This document shows, piece after piece, positions 1 through 7,302 of a stretch of DNA of 14,093 bases. The position numbers and the translations under genes were made by a program. Position 1 is the first letter of the stretch. Each line of letters starts with the position of its first letter. This stretch comes from Candidatus Hydrothermota bacterium (GTDB taxonomy: Bacteria > Hydrothermota > Hydrothermia > UBA1063): assembly GCA_003644895.1 (NCBI GenBank), contig QNDO01000015.1, forward strand, positions 1-14,093, given 5' to 3'. The notes beneath the pieces are model-generated. The model did not search any database. It saw only the letters and a program-made list of their open reading frames with translations, and was not told the origin of the DNA.

Positions 1-1
1 A

Positions 2-625
2 GACTGCGCATGGTTAGAAAAAGCAGGATTTTATCCATCCATTTATGGGGTTGATATCAGAATAGAGACTGAGAGAAAGGATGAACTGGATGAAATTTTG
101 ATTGAGTTGAAGGATAAACTGGGGGAGAGCATATACGGATATGATAATGAAACACTGGAGATGGCTTTTGGAAAAGTTTTGAAAGAGCGAGACCTCACAG
201 TTTCCACGGCAGAATCATGTTCAGGAGGCCTTTTGGCAAATCTTATAACTAATGTTTCTGGAAGTTCCGAGTACTACATAGGTGGTATAATTGCCTATCA
301 TAATAGAATTAAAGTAGATTTCCTCGGTGTTTCTCAGGATGTATTGAAAAAACATGGAGCGGTATCGGAGCCCACCGCCAGACAGATGGCAGAAGGAATT
401 AGAAAACTTTTTGATACAGATGTTGGGCTTTCAACCACCGGAATTGCAGGACCCACTGGTGGTACTCCACAGAAACCTGTAGGCCTCGTGTACATGGGCT
501 TCTCCTTCAGAGGAGAGGTCCATGTGATTAAGAAGATCTTCAAAGGGAACAGACTTGAGATAAAGAAACAGACTGCTTACACCATTATGGATTTTGCCAG
601 GCGGTATCTTCTCAAAAAATTGTGA
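2..625 (+). CDS. cinA: CinA / PncC-type nicotinamide-nucleotide amidohydrolase, C-terminal part (5' end outside window)
   Basis: The frame is open from base 2, so this is the 3' part of a longer gene and an internal TTG at 98 is not the true start. About 207 residues are visible: a short linker ending in the usual GESIYGYDNETLE-type stretch, then a complete CinA C-terminal domain. Seen are the STAESCSGG motif (~nt 208-235), the GSSEYYIGGIIAYHN segment, a GAVSE turn, TGIAGPTGGTP and KPVGLVYMG. This domain deamidates nicotinamide mononucleotide to nicotinic acid mononucleotide in pyridine-nucleotide salvage. Full CinA proteins (~410 aa) also carry an N-terminal molybdopterin-binding-like domain with ADP-ribose/NMN-related pyrophosphatase activity; that part would lie upstream and cannot be seen. 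The gene ends 9 nt before the convergent rsmA stop. Confidence 0.93.
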   Translation, partial: DCAWLEKAGFYPSIYGVDIRIETERKDELDEILIELKDKLGESIYGYDNETLEMAFGKVLKERDLTVSTAESCSGGLLANLITNVSGSSEYYIGGIIAYHNRIKVDFLGVSQDVLKKHGAVSEPTARQMAEGIRKLFDTDVGLSTTGIAGPTGGTPQKPVGLVYMGFSFRGEVHVIKKIFKGNRLEIKKQTAYTIMDFARRYLLKKL

Positions 626-634
626 TGGAGTGAA

Positions 635-1417
635 TTATTCCTTGATGACCCTGTAAATTTTGATGAGTTCTTCAAGGGTGAAATCTTCGGGCCGTTTTGA
701 TAAATCCTCTTCAGGAATTTTTTCCAGGATGGTTCGATCATTAACCATCTCTTTCAGGATTGTCTTTAATTTTTTTCTTCTTCTGGAAAAGAGTTTTTTA
801 ACAAATCGTTCAAATCTCTCTGGTTTTTCCAGAATCACCTGTTTTTTTCTTACGAGCTTTATAAAGGCAGAATCCACCTCAGGGACGGGGCTGAAGCTTC
901 CCTTTTTAATAATAAAAAGGATTTCAGGGTCGTAGTGCAGGTTGACGAATAAGGTAAGAGCCCCATACTTTTTATTTCCCGGCCCAGCGGTAATTCTTTC
1001 AGCAACTTCCTTCTGGATCGTAAGATAGATTTCGGGAAACAGACCCTTATTGCGGATCAATTTTTTTATAATGGGTGAAGTTATGTGGTAGGGGATATTT
1101 GAAACAACCTTGATTTCCTTTAACTTGTGGTTATCTAGAATATTTTTCAGGTCTATTTTCAGGAAATCATCCTTGTAGAGAAAGAGACGATGATTGAGGA
1201 GTAGAGCATATTCTTTTTTTAAATACTCCACAAGCTGGTCATCCACTTCAATAGCAATTACTTTGGCCCCACTTTTCATCAGGTACTCTGTAAGATAACC
1301 CTTTCCTGCTCCTATTTCCAGAATCCAATCGTCTTCTTTAACCTCTGCAAAATCCACTATTTTGCGCAGTATGTTCTTGTCTTTCAGAAAAACCTGAGAG
1401 CGTCTTATTTTAGCCAT
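635..1417 (-). CDS. rsmA: 16S rRNA (adenine1518-N6/adenine1519-N6) dimethyltransferase RsmA (KsgA)
   Basis: Dimethylates two adjacent adenines in the 3'-terminal helix 45 of 16S rRNA with S-adenosylmethionine, a late step and checkpoint of small-subunit assembly. 260 aa, usual family length. Seen: the N-terminal SQVFLKDKNIL segment (usually GQNFL), SAM motif I LEIGAGKG at ~33-40, acidic motif IEVDD at ~56-60, the catalytic NIPY motif at 107-110, and a basic C-terminal segment with FSRRRKKLKTIL. The ATG at 1417 has a modest AGGA Shine-Dalgarno and overlaps the end of the M23 peptidase gene by 13 nt, so it is the last gene of the long minus-strand operon. Its stop is 9 nt from that of the convergent cinA, with no hairpin terminator between them. 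Confidence 0.96.
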   Translation of the reverse strand: MAKIRRSQVFLKDKNILRKIVDFAEVKEDDWILEIGAGKGYLTEYLMKSGAKVIAIEVDDQLVEYLKKEYALLLNHRLFLYKDDFLKIDLKNILDNHKLKEIKVVSNIPYHITSPIIKKLIRNKGLFPEIYLTIQKEVAERITAGPGNKKYGALTLFVNLHYDPEILFIIKKGSFSPVPEVDSAFIKLVRKKQVILEKPERFERFVKKLFSRRRKKLKTILKEMVNDRTILEKIPEEDLSKRPEDFTLEELIKIYRVIKE

Positions 1418-2955
1418 ATTGTCCTGTGAAATATAGTTTTGTTATAAGCCCTGTCCATAATTTTGAGATTTATATCATGTTTACCCTTGTATAATTGTGG
1501 GTCCAGGTCCGAAAACAATACACTATAAGTTAGAATGTTGTTATCAATGTCATATTCTGCTGGTACCCATCGGCCATCGATATATAATTTAATGGAATCT
1601 GCAAGAATCCCTGAAAGATTGTCTTTCAGGGAAAAGATTATTTTTTTCTGAGAAATGTGGAGCAATTTAACCTCAGGAGGCAGGCTGTCTCTTGCATAAA
1701 AGATCTTTCCCAGAGTTTTTAACTTGGCTTCCTTTATGCCAAGAAAAGAGACTTTATTTCCGTTTCTGGCATAAATCTCACCCAGGCTAGATGTGAGCTG
1801 GATCGGTTCAACAAGTGGGGGATAAGCAGGGAATAGAGTGACAGTATCCCCTTTCCATTTAACCCCTATCCAGAAATCCCAGGGGAAAGACCCTTCAGAA
1901 AATTTCAATTTTAATCCAGGCAGCACAAGCTCAGTACTTTTGTCTTTCTCTATTTTAAGTATATAAATGTCATCCTTTGTTCCTGTTTTTTGGTTAAATA
2001 TACTGCCATCCGGGAAAATGACCCCGTATTCAGTGAATAGTGGGTCCTTTGGTATTGTAGGGATGAGGCCCTTTCTTTCTACTTTTACTGAATAATTAAA
2101 AAAGTATTCTCTTCCTTGAAGATCCATTACTATTACAGTGAATCTATGTACCCCAGTTGCCAATTTTACTTCAGGTATTGTCTTTTTCACAACCGGGGGT
2201 ATTATGTCTTTGTAGCCTGTGAGTCTAAAATATGAATCAGAGTAACGCCCTCCTTCATATAGGTAAAAAATTTGAGCCAGTGAATTTTTGCTGTAAGGAA
2301 TTGAATCCAGTTCCACCACTGCCACGGTATCATTATCTATAACAATTTTTAAGTGCACAAAATACGAGCACTTAACTAAAATGTTAAATCTTTCCGGGAT
2401 CTTGGTGGTATCTTCTTCTCTTAAATCAAAGATGCCAAGAGGAGACAGTAATCTTACTCCTTTGAATTTTAGATTGTGGTTTACATTGAAATAAAAGGCT
2501 GGGTTGAAAGCAATATCCATATTCCTTCTAATTTCAAAATGCAGATGTGGTGGGCCTGCTCCAGATTCTCCGGAGTATCCAATGATTTCTCCCTTCTTCA
2601 CCTTTGGTTTTTGTTCAGGGAAATGATCGAGGAAAAATCTTTTATTTTTATACTGTAAACTTCTGACCAGTCTTTCTAAATCTTTCCTGAATCTCTCCAG
2701 ATGTGCATATACGTAAATATTCCTGCTCTTTCCTTTAACGTAAAGTACCTTACCCAGTCCGAAAAAGGAAGATTTTATTCTTACAACTTCTCCATCCTCC
2801 ACAGCTACAACAGGAATACCATCTCTGTGGTTTGTGCTGAAGTCAACTCCCATGTGGAACCGGGTGATTCTATTTTCTGCAAATGCAGAGGTTAGTCTTG
2901 AATTATGGGCAAGTGGCAGGGGTAATGTGATGATCAACCAGAAGAGGAAGCTCAC
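1405..2955 (-). CDS. Secreted M23-family metallopeptidase with long beta-rich, Ig-like C-terminal region
   Basis: 516 aa. A hydrophobic signal-peptide-like start (FLFWLIITLPLPLA, residues ~3-16) predicts export. Residues ~28-145 form an M23 (LytM-like, peptidoglycan endopeptidase) domain with zinc-ligand motif HMGVD (H34, D38) and HLHFEI (H137, H139), plus YAHLE and GEIIGYSGESG. The ligands are intact, so it should be active on peptide cross-links. Unusually, the peptidase domain comes first, followed by ~370 residues of beta-rich sequence; the last ~90 (PPEVKLL ... KDNLSGI ... IMDRAYN) look like a bacterial Ig-like fold. The middle part I do not recognise. The start is GTG, overlapping the rho stop in a GTGA arrangement without its own Shine-Dalgarno, which implies translational coupling to rho. 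Role inferred: cell-wall remodelling or envelope assembly. Confidence 0.88.
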   Translation of the reverse strand: MSFLFWLIITLPLPLAHNSRLTSAFAENRITRFHMGVDFSTNHRDGIPVVAVEDGEVVRIKSSFFGLGKVLYVKGKSRNIYVYAHLERFRKDLERLVRSLQYKNKRFFLDHFPEQKPKVKKGEIIGYSGESGAGPPHLHFEIRRNMDIAFNPAFYFNVNHNLKFKGVRLLSPLGIFDLREEDTTKIPERFNILVKCSYFVHLKIVIDNDTVAVVELDSIPYSKNSLAQIFYLYEGGRYSDSYFRLTGYKDIIPPVVKKTIPEVKLATGVHRFTVIVMDLQGREYFFNYSVKVERKGLIPTIPKDPLFTEYGVIFPDGSIFNQKTGTKDDIYILKIEKDKSTELVLPGLKLKFSEGSFPWDFWIGVKWKGDTVTLFPAYPPLVEPIQLTSSLGEIYARNGNKVSFLGIKEAKLKTLGKIFYARDSLPPEVKLLHISQKKIIFSLKDNLSGILADSIKLYIDGRWVPAEYDIDNNILTYSVLFSDLDPQLYKGKHDINLKIMDRAYNKTIFHRTIWLK

Positions 2956-4229
2956 ACGTATTGGATTTGATTCAGAGTTTTCAGAAATTCTTTGTTGCTG
3001 GAAGTGATTCTCATTTTCTCCTGCAGGAATTCCATGGCTTCGATTGGGTTCATTTCGGATAGTATCTTTCGTAGTACCCAGACTTTGTTGAGAACATCCT
3101 TAGGTAGAAGCAGCTCTTCTCTTCTAGTCCCCGATTTATTAAGATCAATGGCCGGGAATATCCTTCTGTCTGCAAGTTTTCTATCCAATACCAGCTCCAT
3201 ATTTCCAGTACCCTTGAATTCTTCAAAGATCACTTCATCCATTCTTGAGCCAGTCTCTATGAGTGCGGTTGCAATTATTGTTAAAGACCCTCCCTCCTCG
3301 ATATTTCTTGCAGAGCCAAAGAATTTTTTGGGCTTTATAAGAGCAGTAGAATCAATACCGCCCGAAAGCGTCCTACCAGAATGAGGAGTAACCACGTTGT
3401 ACGCCCTTGCTAGTCTTGTGAGGGAATCCAGAAGAATAACAACATTCTCCCCCAATTCGACCAGTCTTTTAGCTCTTTCGAGTACAATTTCTGCCACGTG
3501 AGTATGTCTGTCTGCAGGCATATCAAAAGTTGAGCTGATGATCTCATCTGCAGGAACCTTTCTCTTGAAGTCTGTAACTTCTTCCGGTCTCTCATCAATG
3601 AGAAGTACAATGAGTTTCACATGTTCTCCATGATTTGTAAGGATTGAATTAGCTATCTGCTGCAGAAGCACTGTTTTACCGGCACGAGGTGGAGAAACAA
3701 TGAGTCCACGTTGCCCCATGCCTATGGGCACAAAGAGGTCCACGATTCTCATAGAGAGATCTTCAGGATTTGGGACCTCCAAGGCAAATTTTCGTGTGGG
3801 ATAAAATGGGGTGAGTTCTTCAAACGTTGGTCTCTCCTTGGCCTTCTCCCAGGGGTGTCCATTAACAAGTTCTGCCTTCACAAGTGCTAAATTCTTTTCC
3901 CCTTCTCGTGGAGGCCTTGCGAATCCTTGTATGAAATCGCCACTTCTGAGTCCGAGTTTTTTTATCTGAGAATGGGAAACATAGATATCCTCGGAACTGG
4001 GGGCGTAATTATATTTTTTTAGTCGAATGAACCCAAATCCTCCCTGATCCTCAAGTATCTGGAGGACACCCTCGACATATTTGAGTCCTTCTTTTTCTGC
4101 CTGAGCCTCTACTATTTTGGTGATGAGTTCCTTTTTCCGGTAGTTGTGATAATTAGGAATCTCCAGCTCCTTGGCTATTTTGTAAAGTTCTGTAACTCTT
4201 TTGCTTTCAAGATCTTTTACCTCAAACAC
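2952..4229 (-). CDS. rho: Transcription termination factor Rho
   Basis: Hexameric ATP-dependent RNA translocase that ends transcription at Rho-dependent sites. 425 aa, typical. Seen in order: an N-terminal Rho-N helical segment (1-48, SKRVTELYKIAKELEI), the cold-shock-like RNA-binding domain (~51-125, GVLQILEDQGGFGFIR and DIYVS), Walker A SPPRAGKT (179-186) including the bicyclomycin-site region, IDERPEEV (211-218) with the catalytic glutamate, Walker B VVILLD (263-268), the Q-loop region with RLARAYN and the R-loop EFKGTGNMEL. There is no acidic or basic insertion as in actinobacterial Rho. The start is GTG behind a near-perfect AGGAGGTGA Shine-Dalgarno. It sits 11 nt after the HD-protein stop and is co-transcribed with lipid genes. 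Confidence 0.98.
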   Translation of the reverse strand: MFEVKDLESKRVTELYKIAKELEIPNYHNYRKKELITKIVEAQAEKEGLKYVEGVLQILEDQGGFGFIRLKKYNYAPSSEDIYVSHSQIKKLGLRSGDFIQGFARPPREGEKNLALVKAELVNGHPWEKAKERPTFEELTPFYPTRKFALEVPNPEDLSMRIVDLFVPIGMGQRGLIVSPPRAGKTVLLQQIANSILTNHGEHVKLIVLLIDERPEEVTDFKRKVPADEIISSTFDMPADRHTHVAEIVLERAKRLVELGENVVILLDSLTRLARAYNVVTPHSGRTLSGGIDSTALIKPKKFFGSARNIEEGGSLTIIATALIETGSRMDEVIFEEFKGTGNMELVLDRKLADRRIFPAIDLNKSGTRREELLLPKDVLNKVWVLRKILSEMNPIEAMEFLQEKMRITSSNKEFLKTLNQIQYV

Positions 4230-4240
4230 TTCTTCACCTC

Positions 4241-4918
4241 CTATATCATTTTGGTGTCATTTATATAAAGTTCAAATTTTGCATCCAGTGGTTTAGCTGC
4301 CCTCTGAGCGACAAGAACTCTTGATAAAAATATCTGGAAGAACTCCACTACGGGAGCGATACTGGTGTCAATTTCGATATAATAGGATATTATTCTATCC
4401 TCTGGTTTTACCAACACCTTAGATTTTGTTGCTGCAAAATTTACTCTGTCATGAATATCTACCTTTAGGTTTTCCCAGATATTACCCATTTTTCTTACTC
4501 TGCTTCTATGTACATCTGCCTTATCTGCTAGAATCAAAGCCCCGGAGATTACAGAAGATGGAAAGCCGTCCTCCTCATGGTGGTTCCCTATAGCCATCAT
4601 CACGTCTGCAACTTCCAGAGGAGCCATACCCATCTCTTCAAGTAGTTTTCCGGCAAGAATTGCTCCAACTTGGGCATGATGCTCCCTGTTTACCAGATTA
4701 CCTATATCATGAAGCAATCCTGCAATTTCACCAAGTTCTTTAACCCTTTCAGGAAACCCCAGAGAACCGAGAATGTACCCTGTTCTTTTTGAAACCCATG
4801 TGACATGTCTTAGACCGTGCTCTGTATAGCCCATGGCCTCCAGTTGTTCATCGGCCTTTTTTATGTATGTCAACACCTTTTCGTTTTTTAAGAGATCATC
4901 CACCGTTATCCGTTTCAT
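4241..4918 (-). CDS. HD-domain metal-dependent phosphohydrolase, function unknown
   Basis: 225 aa, soluble. It has the ordered metal-ligand set of the HD superfamily: H38 (HGLRH, 34-38), the HD doublet at 70-71 in GLLHDIGN, H80/H81, H113/H114 (GNHHEE) and D132 in ADKADVHRSR. HD proteins hydrolyse phosphate esters of nucleotides or second messengers; nothing here fixes the substrate. It is not an HD-GYP protein, because the GYP signature is absent. The C-terminal ~80 residues (VRKMGNIWENLKVDIHDRVNF onward) look like a small alpha/beta extension seen in conserved HD proteins of anaerobes (from memory). A strong GAGGAGGT Shine-Dalgarno precedes the ATG, 6 nt after the GGGP synthase stop. Its place between a lipid synthase and rho does not reveal its role. 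Confidence 0.85.
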   Translation of the reverse strand: MKRITVDDLLKNEKVLTYIKKADEQLEAMGYTEHGLRHVTWVSKRTGYILGSLGFPERVKELGEIAGLLHDIGNLVNREHHAQVGAILAGKLLEEMGMAPLEVADVMMAIGNHHEEDGFPSSVISGALILADKADVHRSRVRKMGNIWENLKVDIHDRVNFAATKSKVLVKPEDRIISYYIEIDTSIAPVVEFFQIFLSRVLVAQRAAKPLDAKFELYINDTKMI

Positions 4919-4924
4919 TACTAT

Positions 4925-5638
4925 TTATACCTCCTCGAGAAAATTTATATTAGCTTCAATGGCATTACCTATTACCACGAAGTCTGCTCCAGCCTTGAAG
5001 GCTCTATCTATTTTTTCCTTTGTATTAAGTCCACCTCCGACAACCAGAGGTAACGGGACTTTTTCTTTTATCTCTCTAATCATTTCTTCTGGCACCGGTA
5101 ACCGAGCACCTGAGCCTGCTTCCAAGTAAATCAGCTTAAACCCGAGCATCCAAGAAGCAAGCGCATGTGCAAGGGCAATATCTGTTTTATCCCGTGGAAT
5201 AGGCCTTGTTCCTGAAATGAATTCTACAGAGGTTACGTTACCGGACTCTATAAGCATGTAAGCTGTGGGGATAGGCTCAATCCCAAAATGTTGAATGAGT
5301 GGAGCCATTCTTACCTGTTCTCCGATTAAAACGTGGGGATTTCTACCGCTTACAACCGATAAAAAGAGAATAGCATCTGCGTGCTTCGAGACCTGATAAT
5401 GACTTCCTGGAAATATTATAACAGGTAGAGTTGTATTTTCTTTTACCTTTTGAATGAAATTATCAAAAAATGGATTCATGAGCAGACTGGTTCCCACAAA
5501 TATTCCCTTCACGGCCTTATTTTTTTCGGCCCTTTTCAGAACATCTCCGACCCTTTCAGTGTCAATTCTGTCAGGATCCAGCAGTATAAAGGCCCCTCTA
5601 TTGCCTTCAAGAAACAATTTTTTGTATAGTTTTTGCAA
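4925..5638 (-). CDS. Geranylgeranylglyceryl phosphate synthase family protein (GGGPS/PcrB, group II-like)
   Basis: TIM-barrel prenyltransferase that attaches a polyprenyl chain, C20 in archaea, to sn-glycerol-1-phosphate by an ether bond: the first committed step of archaeal membrane lipids. 237 aa. Signatures seen: LLDPDR (19-24, Mg/pyrophosphate site), VGTSLL (48-53), IIFPGS (74-79, GGGPS usually FPG-N/S), YLEAGSGA (171-178), GGG (201-203) and GNAIE (224-228). YLEAGSGA and the longer length resemble archaeal/Bacteroidetes group II enzymes more than Bacillus PcrB (from memory). The start TTG lies downstream of a G7 run (AAGGGGGGG) and overlaps the upstream reductase gene by 32 nt, so the two are translationally linked. 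Chain length and substrate handedness cannot be read from sequence; a heptaprenyl PcrB-like activity is the alternative. Confidence 0.93.
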   Translation of the reverse strand: MQKLYKKLFLEGNRGAFILLDPDRIDTERVGDVLKRAEKNKAVKGIFVGTSLLMNPFFDNFIQKVKENTTLPVIIFPGSHYQVSKHADAILFLSVVSGRNPHVLIGEQVRMAPLIQHFGIEPIPTAYMLIESGNVTSVEFISGTRPIPRDKTDIALAHALASWMLGFKLIYLEAGSGARLPVPEEMIREIKEKVPLPLVVGGGLNTKEKIDRAFKAGADFVVIGNAIEANINFLEEV

Positions 5639-6773
5639 TATTTACCCCCCCTTTTTTGATTATAAGCCCCCACAATGCGGGCGAAGTGCTGAAAATCATT
5701 TTTACCAGGTTAAATGATTTTATTTCTGTAAGATTTTTTCCATGGAAGACCCTTTTCAGTTCCTGTGCCAAAATGTTAAGTTCACTATCATCCATTGAGT
5801 ATATTATTTGCCTTGCTAGGAGAGAGAGCCGATAATCCTTCTCTAAAATGTTATTTATTTTTTCCCTGTATTCTTCGGGTTTATCTTCTACTATAGCGAG
5901 GGAAGCTATATTTCCTGAAATAAATGCGTTGGCTATTCCTCCTCCGGATAAGGGATCAGCGAATCTTGCTGCATCTCCAGTGAGGAAGACCCTATCCTTC
6001 TGGAATTCCAGATCCAATCCGCCGCTGGGAACCGTTCCTCTCAGAAATCCCAGTATCTTTGCACCCTTATAGTATTTATCTAAAAATTTAGCTAAATAAT
6101 TCCAGGAAGCGTCCCCGGGGTCTGTGGTACCTACTCCCACATTAGCATAACCATCATCTTTCGGAAACACCCATGCATAGCCACCAGGAGCCAGGTTGTT
6201 GCCAAAATAGAAGAGTATGGTTTTACCGTCTATCTCTGGATGATAGAGATAAACTTGGGAGCAGTAGTGCACAATCTTAGGCGGATTTTCGATCCCTGAG
6301 AGCAATGCAACCCGTGAGGCAGGGCCATCTGCACCTATAATATTTTCGGCGTAAACACTCATTTTCCCATTCTTTCCTTCCAGTTTAATTTTGTAATATT
6401 TTCCATCTTTCTGTATATCCACCATAGGGGTTCCTACAAGAGGCTCTGCTCCCTGTTCTACAGCTCTTTCAAAAATATGCCTATCAAAGATTTTCCTTTC
6501 CAATACTGCTCCTATGCCATCCTCTTTTTCAATAAATATGGATTCCCCATTTTCGAATGTTAAACCTGCTCTGTATATTATTGTAGCCACTCCCTTTTTT
6601 GGTTTAACCAGATTAAGAAAATTGCAAGAGACTCCTTCTGCACAGAGTATATTTCTGCCAACCTCCCTCTGCTTTTCAACTATCAAGGTTTTAAGTCCCC
6701 TGCTGGAAGCTGTTAAAGCTGCTGAGCTTCCTGCGGGACCAGCCCCCACTATAACGAGATCATACCTATTCAC
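5607..6773 (-). CDS. Geranylgeranyl reductase family FAD-dependent oxidoreductase
   Basis: Flavoprotein of the family that saturates double bonds of geranylgeranyl chains: archaeal digeranylgeranylglycerophospholipid reductase and plant/cyanobacterial ChlP. 388 aa. Seen: the N-terminal Rossmann FAD motif VIVGAGPAGSSAA (GxGxxG at 10-15) with acidic E33; a conserved cysteine in NILCAEGVS (C44); the LERKIFDRHIFERA segment (91-104); ADGPAS (148-153); PGGYAWVFPK (196-205), the PxxYxWxFP signature; and GDAARFADPLSGGGI (266-280), the second FAD contact. The start is GTG with an AGAGGAAAT Shine-Dalgarno, 43 nt after the SH3-like gene. Overlap with GGGP synthase makes the prenyl chain of that product the likely substrate; menaquinone side chains or free GGPP remain possible. 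Confidence 0.92.
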   Translation of the reverse strand: MNRYDLVIVGAGPAGSSAALTASSRGLKTLIVEKQREVGRNILCAEGVSCNFLNLVKPKKGVATIIYRAGLTFENGESIFIEKEDGIGAVLERKIFDRHIFERAVEQGAEPLVGTPMVDIQKDGKYYKIKLEGKNGKMSVYAENIIGADGPASRVALLSGIENPPKIVHYCSQVYLYHPEIDGKTILFYFGNNLAPGGYAWVFPKDDGYANVGVGTTDPGDASWNYLAKFLDKYYKGAKILGFLRGTVPSGGLDLEFQKDRVFLTGDAARFADPLSGGGIANAFISGNIASLAIVEDKPEEYREKINNILEKDYRLSLLARQIIYSMDDSELNILAQELKRVFHGKNLTEIKSFNLVKMIFSTSPALWGLIIKKGGVNIAKTIQKIVS

Positions 6774-6816
6774 GGATTTCCTCTTCTGGAAGTTATTTAT
6801 TTATCCAGCAAAATGC

Positions 6817-7212
6817 TCAATTTGTCAAGTCTTTTTTCAGAAAGTAAACAGAAAGCCATCCTGTATCCTGCTCTTCGTCCACAACTTTAACCCATGTTTT
6901 CCTTTCTCGTTCAATCATTGTGAATTTTTCTTCTGGATTTTCATAATATTTTATAACTTCAGATTCTCCGCTGGGCCTTGCATACAGAGGAACTTTAAGA
7001 CCGAATTGTACCATATCTTTTCTTGTTTCGGCGTTAAAGGAGAGTCTCATGTTTTTCTCTTCCAGAAATTTCGGTTTAGAGGTGAGCTGCACTATCATTA
7101 AAATTATTGCAAGAAATACTACACCCACAAGGAAGGCACTAAAGAATTTACTTTCTCCACCTCCTCTGAATCCTAAAAAGGGTGATTTTGGAACTTTTTT
7201 ATCCAGTTTCAC
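6817..7212 (-). CDS. Small membrane-anchored protein with SH3-like domain, function unknown
   Basis: With the GTG at 7212 the product is 131 aa: a basic glycine-containing head, one transmembrane segment (FFSAFLVGVVFLAIILMIV) and a soluble domain matching the bacterial SH3 pattern (VPLYARPSGESEVIKYY ... WVKVVDEEQDTGWLSVYFLKKD). The frame extends to a GTG at 7239, but that lies between the -35 and -10 of a strong promoter, so it cannot be used from that transcript. I prefer 7212, where the predicted transcription start coincides with the codon (leaderless). Single-pass SH3 proteins often sit in the envelope and bind cell-wall peptides or partner proteins; that is family knowledge only. First gene of the operon leading to the lipid genes, rho, M23 peptidase and rsmA. 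Confidence 0.75.
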   Translation of the reverse strand: MKLDKKVPKSPFLGFRGGGESKFFSAFLVGVVFLAIILMIVQLTSKPKFLEEKNMRLSFNAETRKDMVQFGLKVPLYARPSGESEVIKYYENPEEKFTMIERERKTWVKVVDEEQDTGWLSVYFLKKDLTN

Positions 7213-7218
7213 ATAATA

Positions 7219-7247
7219 AATATATGTTAAACAAAACACAATGTCAA
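7219..7247 (-). promoter_or_regulatory. Sigma70-type promoter of the lipid/rho/rsmA operon
   Basis: On the minus strand: -35 TTGACA (7247-7242, perfect), 17-bp spacer, -10 TATATT (7224-7219, one mismatch). Predicted +1 is 7212, the first base of an in-frame GTG, implying a leaderless transcript. It lies back to back with the primase-gene promoter, the two -35 boxes being 2 bp apart. Confidence 0.8.
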
Positions 7248-7249
7248 GG

Positions 7250-7278
7250 TTGACTTCCTTATGATTCCGAAATAATAT
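7250..7278 (+). promoter_or_regulatory. Divergent promoter of the primase-like gene
   Basis: -35 TTGACT (7250-7255, 5/6), 17-bp spacer, -10 TAATAT (7273-7278, 4/6). The predicted +1 is 7285, the A of the gene's ATG, again leaderless. The -35 boxes of this and the minus-strand promoter form an inverted repeat GTCAA-GG-TTGAC at 7243-7254. The weaker -10 makes this less certain than its partner. Confidence 0.6.
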
Positions 7279-7284
7279 TTAGTA

Positions 7285-7302
7285 ATGTTCCTCGTGGAAC
7301 AT
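7285..7302. promoter_or_regulatory. Palindrome resembling a chromosomal parS (ParB/Spo0J-binding) site
   Basis: The 16-mer TGTTCCTCGTGGAACA (7286-7301) differs at one base from the parS form TGTTCCACGTGGAACA. The right half-site CGTGGAACA is perfect and the left has T for A at position 7. The palindrome extends one more base pair each side (A7285/T7302). It overlaps the start codon and first codons of the primase-like gene. Alternative: an operator for that gene. No parA or parB lies in the window. Confidence 0.55.

Noticed and set aside
7239..7239. GTG at 7239 as start of the SH3-like protein
   Set aside because: It lies between the -35 and -10 of the operon promoter, upstream of the predicted transcript start; the in-frame GTG at 7212 fits better.
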